A stretch of 64,000 nt of DNA from Dyella sp. 2HG41-7 (lineage in GTDB: Bacteria > Pseudomonadota > Gammaproteobacteria > Xanthomonadales > Rhodanobacteraceae), in assembly GCF_021390675.1 (NCBI RefSeq), contig NZ_JAJEJV010000004.1, forward strand, positions 2,108,001-2,172,000, given 5' to 3'. Positions 8,981-16,187 of the stretch are shown piece after piece. Position 1 is the stretch's first letter; the number at the start of each line of letters is the position of its first letter. A program made the translations under genes and the position numbers. The notes under the pieces were generated by a model. The model was not told the DNA's origin, made no database searches, and saw only the letters and a program-made list of their open reading frames with translations.

Positions 8981-9580
8981 TCAGCGCTTGATGTAGGTGA
9001 ATTGGAGCCGCCCCTCCGTTTCGCACGCGATGCTCGTGGTTTGCGGATCGGGTCGTGTGTGCCCCGTTGAAACAGGGGTTCCATCGACCGTAATCGAATC
9101 CGCGCTGGTGACAAGACTGCCGGCCAACTTCACGCAATCACCCGCCGGCACTTGGTCCATCGTGATGACCAACGCGCCCATGGATTTCAGAGGTGTATCG
9201 ACCCCTGTGATCGCAAAATCACCACCCCAAGGATTGACGAGCTGGCCACCGGTGAATGCGGCAGGGGGAAAGAGACCATCTTGTTGTGCACTGGCTTGCG
9301 TGAGCAGCGAATAGTCCGGGCGTGACATGTAAGCGGCAGCGGTGCGTTGTGCGGTGTCTTGCACCCAGGCTTGCGCTTGCGCCGTTTCACTGCCACCCCA
9401 CGTTGTGATGAAAAGCACGAGGGCGACGGTGGCGACCGCCACACCGAGCGCGAGCCAGAGCATCGCGTCCATGAGCAGGAAACCAGGAGAGAAGGTGCCC
9501 CGCCCCTTCCGGACAACAAATCCGCCCAGGCTCCCGGACCGGGAGGGTGAGTGTGGAAGGGGCAGGGCATAAGTGATCAC
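8981..9580 (-). CDS. Type IV prepilin-like protein
   Basis: 199 aa from a GTG start that overlaps the upstream stop by four bases (GTGA). The prepilin signal SPG followed by FLLMDAMLW gives Gly at -1 and Asp instead of the usual Glu at +5. A hydrophobic helix (LGVAVATVALVLFI) follows, then a soluble domain with paired cysteines near the C-terminus (VPAGDCVKL ... SIACETEG), as in type IVb major pilins. The leader is unusually long and proline/serine-rich. Confidence 0.7.
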   Translation of the reverse strand: MITYALPLPHSPSRSGSLGGFVVRKGRGTFSPGFLLMDAMLWLALGVAVATVALVLFITTWGGSETAQAQAWVQDTAQRTAAAYMSRPDYSLLTQASAQQDGLFPPAAFTGGQLVNPWGGDFAITGVDTPLKSMGALVITMDQVPAGDCVKLAGSLVTSADSITVDGTPVSTGHTRPDPQTTSIACETEGRLQFTYIKR

Positions 9581-10203
9581 GGGTGGCCCCACCACAGTTG
9601 GATGACGCCGTTGCCGCCCGTGTGCGCTTCGCACCAGGTCAGCACGTCCCCCTGATTAATGGGGTTGGCCCACACGCCGAGCGGGTCTTGATCGGATGAG
9701 ACACCAACGGCACCAAAGGCCCCTGGGCCGCCAGTGAGAAAATCGGCGCAATCGGCAGGCGACTGCACCCCCTGGATCTGCACGTCATAAGCCGTGCCCG
9801 TGGTGCCCTGGTCGAGCTCACCCACATGGATGGACATGCCGGTCAGCGCGGAATAGCAGCCCTGGCCTTCACTGGGCGAGCCATCGAGATCTGGACCGGT
9901 GCACGACGGACCACCCACCACGGTCGGCGCGGTGATGTAAGCCATCATCACGCCGGGACCGGAGGAGCTGTCCCACGGCGAATGGAACAAGGTGCCAATG
10001 TTGGCCCCGAGCGTGCGAACCAACGTGCGGTCATGTTCTACGTCTGAGCGATGCTGCGCGGACTGAAACACCGTGAACACCACGGCCGCAGCACCGATGA
10101 CGATGGCGAACACCAGGATGACTTCGAGCAACCCGAAGGCGCGGCGCCGTGTCTTCGTCAGCGGGCGCAAGGGGAAGGAGAGGGGGAGAGCAAGCGTGGT
10201 CAT
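9577..10203 (-). CDS. Type IV prepilin-like protein
   Basis: 208 aa. The prepilin signal KTRRRA-FGLLEVILVF has Ala at -1 and Glu at +5, then a hydrophobic helix. Its N-terminal 40 residues are almost identical to those of the next gene upstream, so the two are tandem paralogues. The soluble head contains four cysteines and SPADCADFL, like the type IVb pilin fold. The ATG at 10203 is chosen because the prepilin signal lies 20-30 residues downstream; longer readings add non-pilin sequence. Confidence 0.75.
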   Translation of the reverse strand: MTTLALPLSFPLRPLTKTRRRAFGLLEVILVFAIVIGAAAVVFTVFQSAQHRSDVEHDRTLVRTLGANIGTLFHSPWDSSSGPGVMMAYITAPTVVGGPSCTGPDLDGSPSEGQGCYSALTGMSIHVGELDQGTTGTAYDVQIQGVQSPADCADFLTGGPGAFGAVGVSSDQDPLGVWANPINQGDVLTWCEAHTGGNGVIQLWWGHP

Positions 10204-10211
10204 GGCGGCCC

Positions 10212-10823
10212 TCAGTGCGCGAAGACAGAGAAGCCGAACGACGGGCCATCGGTGAACAAGGTGCCCGAGCACCAGGCCGTCACTTTCGTCATGTCCACTT
10301 TGCAGGGATTGGTCGTGGCGCACACCGATGCGCCGGTGTCCGTCGGACCCGGGCCAGCGGCCCAGATGTCGTCGTAGCCCTCGGCGGCAAACGCGCTCAG
10401 CATTTTTGTGCACGCCGCGCCGTCCGACGGCTCGTAATTCATGGTGATGTTGAACTGCTGATTGTTGAAACCCGGACCGATCAGGGCAGGCTGTCCCGTG
10501 GACGGATCAATCGCCTGGCCGCTCTGGTTCCAATCCGTCGGAAAAATGCCGGGGATGTATTGGCCGTTGGTGGGCAATGTGGAGTAGTCATGACTCATGC
10601 CCCACGGGCTCGTGCGGATATTCGCTGCGATGAGGTCCGTCTGGGCCACCACGCGGTCGGCATTGGCCGAACCGTTGGCGCCCGTGAACACAGTGAACAC
10701 CACGGCGGCGGCGCCGATCACGATGGCAAACACCAGGATCACTTCGAGCAACCCGAAGGCACGCATGCGGCGTTTGAGCAGAGGTGGAAAAGTCACAGCA
10801 GGAGAGAGGGCAAGGGCAGACAT
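10212..10823 (-). CDS. Type IV prepilin-like protein
   Basis: 203 aa. The signal KRRMRA-FGLLEVILVF has Ala at -1 and Glu at +5, followed by a hydrophobic helix. The head has cysteines near residues 133, 162, 169 and 180. It is a tandem paralogue of the downstream prepilin, eight bases away, and is preceded by a secreted pilin-like protein. The set looks like pilin subunits without their assembly machine in the window. Confidence 0.75.
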   Translation of the reverse strand: MSALALSPAVTFPPLLKRRMRAFGLLEVILVFAIVIGAAAVVFTVFTGANGSANADRVVAQTDLIAANIRTSPWGMSHDYSTLPTNGQYIPGIFPTDWNQSGQAIDPSTGQPALIGPGFNNQQFNITMNYEPSDGAACTKMLSAFAAEGYDDIWAAGPGPTDTGASVCATTNPCKVDMTKVTAWCSGTLFTDGPSFGFSVFAH

Positions 10824-10836
10824 GGCGGGGTCCGGG

Positions 10837-11274
10837 TCAGTGAGTGATGAGGTCCATCCCCACCTGATCGTGGGCATGGCAGGCGCGATCGAGCGCGGCG
10901 AGGTCGAGATGGCCAGAGCGGTAAACGGATCCGCCGACCGCGCTAGGGGAGGCATCGGCGATCCACACGTCCTGGAAGGCAGGCGCAATCGCGCGCACGT
11001 AGGCCATGCAGTCACCACTGGACAGGCCATCGATGTGCAGGCCGAAATTGCGGGTGGTGCGCGTGTCGGGGTAGGTGCCGGCAAAGGCCAGCAACGTGCC
11101 CCACGGCAACGCCACCGTTTGGCGCCCAGACCCCAGGTCGGCGTAATCGCCGCTCGGGTGTCCGACACGGATCTGCTCAGCCACCGACACGGTGACCTGG
11201 GCAGCGCGCGAGGTTTCATCGGCGAAGGCGGGAGCGCTGGCCATCACCAGCGCGGCAAGGATCAAGCGCTTCAT
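10837..11274 (-). CDS. Secreted pilin-head-like protein with ordinary signal peptide
   Basis: 145 aa. An N-terminal signal peptide (MKRLILAALVMASAPAFA) replaces the prepilin signal. The mature part has the same small-domain style as the neighbouring pilins, with SSGDCMAYVRAIAP and a second Cys near the C-terminus (DRACHAHDQ), so it may be a pilin-like globular domain lacking the polymerising helix. The start overlaps the preceding gene's stop by four bases. Function is inferred only from context. Confidence 0.6.
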   Translation of the reverse strand: MKRLILAALVMASAPAFADETSRAAQVTVSVAEQIRVGHPSGDYADLGSGRQTVALPWGTLLAFAGTYPDTRTTRNFGLHIDGLSSGDCMAYVRAIAPAFQDVWIADASPSAVGGSVYRSGHLDLAALDRACHAHDQVGMDLITH

Positions 11275-11834
11275 GGCAGCACCCCTACACCATACGAACC
11301 CGGCCCACGCACATCCGTCTGCGCGGGCTGGGCTTCGAGTTGCACGTCGGCGCGAACGATCGAAAGACCATTGCGGCCGCGCACGAGCAACACACGATCA
11401 CCTGGACGGAACGAGCCCTGATCGTCCGCCTCAACCACACTGGTCAATTGCGGATAAGGACGCCCGTTCATCTGATAGCGCTGAACGAAAATTTGGAGCG
11501 CGTGGTGGGGGCCGGACATGTTTCCGATGGTTTGTCCCGCGGCTCCCCCCATTGCCCCGCCAAGGACACCGCCCAACATGTGAGCGGTGAACGAGCTGGA
11601 GCCGCGGGACAAAGCGTAGCCACCTGCAGCGCCCACGGTGGCACCGATATACGTGCCCGGGTTGCTGCCGGTGTTTTTGATTTGCACGTCTCGCACAGCC
11701 ACCACCGTGGCCAGCTCAGCGCTCTGTGCACTGAGCGCTGCACGCGAGTCGTAGACGTTCGCGCTGATGTTCTGGCCTGCCACCGCAGGGGTAGCCAGGG
11801 CCAACAGCAGCGCAGCGGAAAGCAGAGATTTCAT
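11271..11834 (-). CDS. Exported glycine-zipper outer-membrane-type protein
   Basis: 187 aa with a cleavable signal peptide (MKSLLSAALLLALATPAVAG) and a glycine-zipper hairpin around residues 65-100 (YIGATVGAAGGYALSRG ... LGGVLGGAMGGAAGQTIG), as in SlyB/Pcp-like envelope proteins but without a lipobox Cys. It heads the leftward pilin operon. Its leader contains the motif TTGCCAACCGGCGATTTT (minus strand, about 11906-11923) and TTTCGGAGGGC, shared with other units of this element. Confidence 0.7.
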   Translation of the reverse strand: MKSLLSAALLLALATPAVAGQNISANVYDSRAALSAQSAELATVVAVRDVQIKNTGSNPGTYIGATVGAAGGYALSRGSSSFTAHMLGGVLGGAMGGAAGQTIGNMSGPHHALQIFVQRYQMNGRPYPQLTSVVEADDQGSFRPGDRVLLVRGRNGLSIVRADVQLEAQPAQTDVRGPGSYGVGVLP

Positions 11835-11899
11835 GGGCGGGGCTCTCTCGGATGGGGGCGGGGACGAGAGCGCGCGTTTTCCTGGGCCCTCCGAAATGT

Positions 11900-11926
11900 T
11901 TTTGCAGAAAATCGCCGGTTGGCAAG
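11900..11926 (-). promoter_or_regulatory. TTGCCAACCGGC promoter/operator motif, copy 3
   Basis: Minus-strand TTGCCAACCGGCGATTTT lies about 70-90 bases upstream of the glycine-zipper gene. It matches copies at 471 and 4533 on the plus strand in 14 or more of 16 positions. Confidence 0.5.
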
Positions 11927-11978
11927 AGCCCAACCGAAAAGAGAGATCGATGGGTCACAGAAGGGCTGAAACGAAGAA

Positions 11979-11998
11979 GGCCGCCCCGAAGAGCGGCC
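11979..11998 (-). terminator. Terminator of the YadA-like gene
   Basis: GGCCGC stem with eight-base loop and GCGGCC, followed on the minus strand by TTCTTCGTTT, about 20 bases after the adhesin stop codon. Confidence 0.6.
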
Positions 11999-12019
11999 CT
12001 CTGTTTCAAGGCGAAGGGC

Positions 12020-13552
12020 TCACCAGCCGTAGCCGATGCCCACCCCGATGCTGCGTTCGCTGCCGGAAATGGCACCCTGGATGGACCAGGACACCCGCTG
12101 CGACTCGCTCACATGCCGGTAGCCAACGGCGATCGCGTTGTGGCCACCTTGGAAGCCCAGCCCTGCTGCAAAGCTGTTGGGGGTGTCGCGGTAGTTTGAG
12201 GCCAAGGCAGCCGAAGCGGCGGACGTGGCACCCACGCGCGCGATGCGATCGTTCAAGCCCTGGATCGCCTGGTCGGTGTAAGCCTTGGCCCAGTTCCGGT
12301 CGGACTGTTGCGCTGCGTAGAGCTGCCCACCATTGATGGCCTGCGACGATCCAGGTGCAATGGCACCGGGGGCCACGCCGTTGATCACGTTACCGCCGTT
12401 GTCCAGCCCTGCACCACTCAGCGTCACTGCGTTGGAGGTCGCAGGTGTGATCACCACACCCTCGCCGGAGACCACAGTGCTGGATCCACCGTTGGAAGCG
12501 GTGACGGTGGAAAACGTCGGCGTTGCGCTGGTGGACACCACCTGGTCGCCGTTCGCGTTCTGGCTCACCACGATGTTGGTGCCGGCCACCACGTTCGCAC
12601 CAGAACCGGCTGGACCGGCTGGCCCCTGAGGACCGGCCGGACCCTGGCTGCCCGTGCCCGAGGGCTTGCTGTCCAGGTAGAGCAGGGCGCTGCCCACGTT
12701 GTTGAACGTGCCGCCCGAAAGCACGTAGTTCGGCGCAGTGAACACGCCGTTGTTGAGGCCTGCACCGGCGCCGAAGTAGCTCAGCCCCGTGTTGAGCTGG
12801 CCCACGTTCACAGCGTCGTTGCTCAGCACACCGGGCGCCACGTGTTGCAGCGTGTAGTCGTAACCCGGGCTGCCGAAGCTCACCGTGGCCGATTGGGTGC
12901 AGGTGGCACCGTTGCCGATTGCAGTGCAATCAGCGGCCTGGGCTGACGCAGCGAAACCCAAGGCCGCGCTGCCCGTGGCGCTCGAAAGCACGTAGGAACC
13001 CGTGCCGAGACTGATGGAATACTGGGCTTGGGCTTGGGCGTTGTTGCCGCCAGCAAGCGAATACTGACCCATGGCACGTGCACCGATGCCGAAGGCTGAC
13101 CCGTAAGCGCCGGTGACAGTCGCGCCGGCACCAAAGGCCGAACCGTAGTCCGCCGTGACGGAACTGCCGGTGCCGAAGGCCGAGGACTGAACGTTCTGCG
13201 CTTGCGCGCCCCATCCCACAGCGGCAGCCCCCTGCTGGATGGCCTGCGACAGTGAGCCAATGGCGACTTGGCCACCGATGGGCTGGCCATTGGAATCCAC
13301 GATCTGTCCGTTGCCTGCTTGGGCACTGTTGCCGAGCGCGATGGCTTGGCTCGATGTGGTCTGGGCACCGGAACCGGCAGCAAGCGACCAAAACCCGGAC
13401 ACGGTGGGCGTGTCGCCCACACCGGATCCGTTGGCGCAGAAATACCCGGAGCACAGGGTGGTTTGCGGTGCAGCGGTGGTTTGCGCGTGTAGGGCAGGTG
13501 TGGCCAAGGCGACCAGCACCAGCAGCGCAGGCAGAAAACGTCGAAGGTTCAT
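12020..13552 (-). CDS. YadA-like trimeric autotransporter adhesin with collagen-like segment
   Basis: 510 aa. A signal peptide (about residues 1-25) precedes a head of YadA-type repeats of the form SAFG.G..V and ..A.G..A, around residues 80-230. A neck-like DYTLQHVAPG...DAVNVGQL segment follows, then a Gly-Pro-Ala collagen-like run near 300-320 (GPAGPQGPAGPAG), a second head/neck region with AINGGQLYAAQQS, and a C-terminal YadA anchor (VSWSIQGAISGSERSIGVGIGYGW). These proteins trimerise in the outer membrane and bind surfaces or cells. Its carriage on a mobile element, beside pilin genes, suggests mating-pair or biofilm contact; that role is inference. Confidence 0.88.
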   Translation of the reverse strand: MNLRRFLPALLVLVALATPALHAQTTAAPQTTLCSGYFCANGSGVGDTPTVSGFWSLAAGSGAQTTSSQAIALGNSAQAGNGQIVDSNGQPIGGQVAIGSLSQAIQQGAAAVGWGAQAQNVQSSAFGTGSSVTADYGSAFGAGATVTGAYGSAFGIGARAMGQYSLAGGNNAQAQAQYSISLGTGSYVLSSATGSAALGFAASAQAADCTAIGNGATCTQSATVSFGSPGYDYTLQHVAPGVLSNDAVNVGQLNTGLSYFGAGAGLNNGVFTAPNYVLSGGTFNNVGSALLYLDSKPSGTGSQGPAGPQGPAGPAGSGANVVAGTNIVVSQNANGDQVVSTSATPTFSTVTASNGGSSTVVSGEGVVITPATSNAVTLSGAGLDNGGNVINGVAPGAIAPGSSQAINGGQLYAAQQSDRNWAKAYTDQAIQGLNDRIARVGATSAASAALASNYRDTPNSFAAGLGFQGGHNAIAVGYRHVSESQRVSWSIQGAISGSERSIGVGIGYGW

Positions 13553-13605
13553 GGGGCGGGGCTCTCGATTGGGGAAAGGGGACGAGAGCGGGAGGCCCTC
13601 TACCA

Positions 13606-13637
13606 GGTTTTCCCAAAAAATCGCTGCTTGGCAAGCC
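13606..13637 (-). promoter_or_regulatory. TTGCCAA-type promoter/operator motif, copy 4
   Basis: Minus-strand TTGCCAAGCAGCGATTTTTT lies about 65-85 bases upstream of the adhesin ATG. It differs from the other copies at three central positions but keeps TTGCCAA and GCGATTTT. The following leader (GAGGGCC, CTCTCGTCCCC, GAGAGCCCCGCCC) also matches the leader of the glycine-zipper gene. Confidence 0.5.
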
Positions 13638-13684
13638 CCTGACGCGAAAAAAGAGGTCAAACGACCTCTGCGTGGATCGAAGGC

Positions 13685-13712
13685 CAAAAAAAGGGCCGCC
13701 CTGAGGCGGCCC
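13685..13712 (-). terminator. Terminator downstream of coiled-coil gene
   Basis: Perfect GGGCCGCC-TCAG-GGCGGCCC hairpin followed on the minus strand by TTTTTTT; it separates the coiled-coil gene from the adhesin gene. Confidence 0.8.
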
Positions 13713-13737
13713 AAATGCGTGCACGGTCATGCGGTGG

Positions 13738-14181
13738 TCAGAACTTGGTTCGTCCGGAGGATTGGCGGGCGCGGATCCGCTCGCGCTGGTGTTTCGTCGT
13801 CGCGTCCCGCTTCTCGATCCACGCCGGATCCTGTTGTGCTTCGGCATGGTGGGTGTTCACCAGCGTGCTCAGGTCGGTTGCGGCCCCTGCCGGCGGCGTC
13901 CAGTGCTGGCGCAGGTGCTGCATGGTGCGCCGGAACGCTTCGCTACCGTTGGCCCAGAAATGGATCAGCTCTTCGGCCTCGGATAGCGCGGCCCGCAATT
14001 GAACGCATTCGTCCTCTAAGTCATCGTTCTCGCGCTGAACCGCGCGGCGACGGGCGCCCTGCGTCGCCTCTTGGGACCGTTGGCGCTGGTGCATGAGGTC
14101 AACTTGAAGCCGGGTCATGCGGCTCGAATGCCGATTAACTTGATCAACTGTTTCTTCGTCTATGCGCGACGCAGTGGACAT
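13738..14181 (-). CDS. Coiled-coil cytoplasmic protein, unknown function
   Basis: 147 aa, highly charged, without a signal peptide. Residues 20-75 form a predicted coiled coil (VQRENDDLEDECVQLRAALSE). The C-terminus is basic. GGGGGA lies about eight bases upstream of the ATG at 14181; the ATG at 14187 is an alternative. It is followed by a strong terminator. Confidence 0.6.
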   Translation of the reverse strand: MSTASRIDEETVDQVNRHSSRMTRLQVDLMHQRQRSQEATQGARRRAVQRENDDLEDECVQLRAALSEAEELIHFWANGSEAFRRTMQHLRQHWTPPAGAATDLSTLVNTHHAEAQQDPAWIEKRDATTKHQRERIRARQSSGRTKF

Positions 14182-14200
14182 CTTCATTTCCCCCTTGGGT

Positions 14201-14794
14201 TTAGGGCGTGGCGGCCAACGCGTTGGGTTCGGCCTCGATCGCCTGCACATGGCTCCGGCCGTGCTGATAGAGCAGAGCTGTTGGGGTGACGAGATAGCTG
14301 GGCGCTGCAAAGTCCGTGTCAGAAAACACGTTGGGATCCTGGCCGTGCATCGTCACCAAGATGCCGCTGTCCGGGGTGAGGCCATCCACTTCATCGTGCG
14401 GATCGTCCATCGCGGCAAAAATCACCTTGTCCGTGTTGCTCATCGTGAAGCCACCCTTTTTGCCGGGGCCGTGGATGCTCTCACCGGTCGCCGTCATGCC
14501 CTCGGGCAACGCGTGGGCGATGCAGCCCAGGTGCGACCGGTTGGAACCCAGCTCGATGCCGTAGCGGCCCTGGCCGTCGGTGCCGATCAGACCGCACGCT
14601 TGGTAGCCGGTGTGGGTCGCGTAGTCGCGGAGCTGGGGCGCGATGCGCAGGAGGAACGCGTGTTCGCTCTCACCGGGCTGGCTGACGAGCGTGGCCAAGT
14701 GAGTCACGGGGAGGTGGGCGGCGTCGGGGGAAGCGAGGGCGGACGACGCGACGAAGGAGAGCGCCAGGGCGGCGAGGGTGAGGATGGTCTTCAT
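14201..14794 (-). CDS. Secreted protein with JAB/DUF4329-like features
   Basis: 197 aa with a signal peptide (MKTILTLAALALSFVASSALA). The mature part contains ACGLIG, a GESIHGPG element, TMHGQDPNVFSDTDFAAPSYLVTP and LLYQHG. The order (Gly-Glu-Ser-x-His, then His-Gly, then Ser-Asp-x-Asp) recalls a derived JAB/MPN metalloprotease core, or DUF4329-type proteins of secretion-system elements. The usual JAB H-x-H is only partly kept. Family placement is tentative. Confidence 0.5.
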   Translation of the reverse strand: MKTILTLAALALSFVASSALASPDAAHLPVTHLATLVSQPGESEHAFLLRIAPQLRDYATHTGYQACGLIGTDGQGRYGIELGSNRSHLGCIAHALPEGMTATGESIHGPGKKGGFTMSNTDKVIFAAMDDPHDEVDGLTPDSGILVTMHGQDPNVFSDTDFAAPSYLVTPTALLYQHGRSHVQAIEAEPNALAATP

Positions 14795-14906
14795 GGTGGA
14801 CCCCTGTTTCGGATGCGCTGCTCCGTCACCAGCCCCACCGGCAGCGCACGCTGGGGCGGCCAAAACCGTGGCCTGGGGCTCATCTTGCGCCCGTTCTGGC
14901 CAGAAT

Positions 14907-14921
14907 ACCTGAACATCAGGT
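14907..14921. promoter_or_regulatory. 15-bp palindromic operator, copy 1
   Basis: ACCTGAACATCAGGT is a perfect palindrome with six-base arms and a three-base centre, in the divergent region between the secreted protein gene and the XRE regulator gene. Confidence 0.6.
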
Positions 14922-14960
14922 GTCGATGTGGCTTGAAAACGGCCTTTGGACGGCGTATCC

Positions 14961-14975
14961 ACCTGAGCATCAGGT
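14961..14975. promoter_or_regulatory. 15-bp palindromic operator, copy 2
   Basis: ACCTGAGCATCAGGT, 54 bases from copy 1 (about five helical turns) and 48 bases upstream of the XRE regulator ATG. The spacing would allow cooperative binding of two dimers. Confidence 0.65.
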
Positions 14976-15022
14976 CATGGAGTGGCGCGCATATTGTGTG
15001 AGACCGCAGAAGAAGGGCGGTC

Positions 15023-15364
15023 ATGGCCAACCCAGCCAACAGCACGAAGTCGATTGATCAGCGCGAATACGAGGTCGTGTGCCGGCTGCTGCGTGCTTTG
15101 CGCACGCGGGCCAAGCTCAGTCAGAAGGAGCTGGGGGAGCGCCTCAATCGGCCCCAGACCTATGTGAGTGACGTGGAACTGGCGGGGCGCCGGCTGGACG
15201 CATTGCAGCTCCGAGCCTTCGCCCAAGCCTGCGGATCCAGCTTCACAGAATTTGCCCGGCGCCTGGACGAGGCCCTGGAAGTGATGCCACCCCCGCTGGC
15301 CAAGAAGGTGGCCAAGAAGGTGGCCAAGAAGGCCCCCAAGAAAACGCCACCTCGGGGTGAGTGA
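15023..15364 (+). CDS. XRE-family transcriptional regulator with Lys/Ala-rich tail
   Basis: 113 aa. Residues 20-75 form an HTH_3/XRE domain (LLRALRTRAKLSQKELGERL ... TYVSDVELAGRRL). The C-terminus is a basic repeat of the AKKVAKK type, like histone H1 or AlgP tails, which could add non-specific DNA affinity. Two copies of the palindrome ACCTGANCATCAGGT lie upstream and a third lies before the next gene, so autoregulation plus control of the Cys-rich gene is likely. That link is inference. Confidence 0.8.
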   Translation: MANPANSTKSIDQREYEVVCRLLRALRTRAKLSQKELGERLNRPQTYVSDVELAGRRLDALQLRAFAQACGSSFTEFARRLDEALEVMPPPLAKKVAKKVAKKAPKKTPPRGE

Positions 15365-15479
15365 GGTGGCGGTCGGGCGTCGGTCATCCGTGATGCAGCG
15401 GGGCCCCACTGCGGACGCCAAGGACTTCCCGGCCCCTCATTCTTGCGCCCGCTCCCGGTCGGATTCAAGCCTGTCCCCC

Positions 15480-15494
15480 ACCTGATCATCGGGT
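15480..15494. promoter_or_regulatory. 15-bp palindromic operator, copy 3
   Basis: ACCTGATCATCGGGT, one arm mismatch relative to copies 1 and 2, placed 30 bases upstream of the Cys-rich mini-protein ATG. Confidence 0.55.
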
Positions 15495-15523
15495 TTATGC
15501 TCGCCGGGTCAGCAGGAGATGAC

Positions 15524-15715
15524 ATGCAGCCAAGCGAGCAAGGGCGCCGACGCTATCCGCCGGACGGGATTTTTCGGGAGGCAAAGGAGGTGGGCCCCGT
15601 GGCGTGCCGATGTAACGACGCGTGCCGGAACCCCTGCCAGGGCGAGTGCGGGTGCATCGCGTGCGCCGTGCGGTTTTGCACTGAGCAGTCCAAGGACCTG
15701 GGCATCGACGGCTGA
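15524..15715 (+). CDS. Cys-rich mini-protein (GRRRYP...GECGC family), element 1 copy
   Basis: 63 aa. It begins M.P.E.GRRRYP and has seven cysteines in the order C.C...C...C.GECGC.AC, suggesting a metal-bound knot; no export signal is seen. AGGAG lies six bases upstream of the ATG. A clear homologue lies at 49208-49459 in element 2, where it is translationally coupled to an SRAP gene; element 1 also has an SRAP gene, at 22993. Preceded by the third XRE-type palindrome. The family is not one I recognise. Confidence 0.7.
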   Translation: MQPSEQGRRRYPPDGIFREAKEVGPVACRCNDACRNPCQGECGCIACAVRFCTEQSKDLGIDG

Positions 15716-15775
15716 TGCCTTGCGAACGGGCGAAGCTGGCCTAGGGTCTGGGGATCGCCCTGCTCGGATCTTCTG

Positions 15776-16132
15776 ATGCTCACCCTCGATCGCCGGATCC
15801 AATCCTTGCTTGTTGTCCTGACGGCCTACTCCCTGTTGATCGGACTGATGATCACGGCCCCGCAGAACGCCCTGGGCTTTTGGCCCGGGCTGTTGGCCGG
15901 CGTCATCGGGTGTGTCCTCTGGCGCGACCTGCGGACACCCCCAACACTCCAACAAACCCGTCATCGTCTGCGGGTGGCCGGATCTCTCCTGGTCTTGGGG
16001 TTGACCCTGGTCCTGGCGCCACAGCGGGACATTCCCATCGCTGCCGCCCCCTTGGGCGTGCTCATGGCGATCACCGGGGCGTTGATCCTGGATCGGCGTG
16101 GGTTGAGCCGCTCCTCAAGCATGCCAAAATGA
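15776..16132 (+). CDS. Small integral membrane protein
   Basis: 118 aa with about four hydrophobic segments (residues 10-28, 33-48, 67-82, 88-105). The N- and C-termini are basic. It sits between the Cys-rich gene and the restriction-modification gene. No motif is recognised. Confidence 0.55.
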   Translation: MLTLDRRIQSLLVVLTAYSLLIGLMITAPQNALGFWPGLLAGVIGCVLWRDLRTPPTLQQTRHRLRVAGSLLVLGLTLVLAPQRDIPIAAAPLGVLMAITGALILDRRGLSRSSSMPK

Positions 16133-16187
16133 AGGGGACAGGCTGCCAAGAGGGCGGCCTAAGTCTTTGATGGAGAATGATGTTCCG

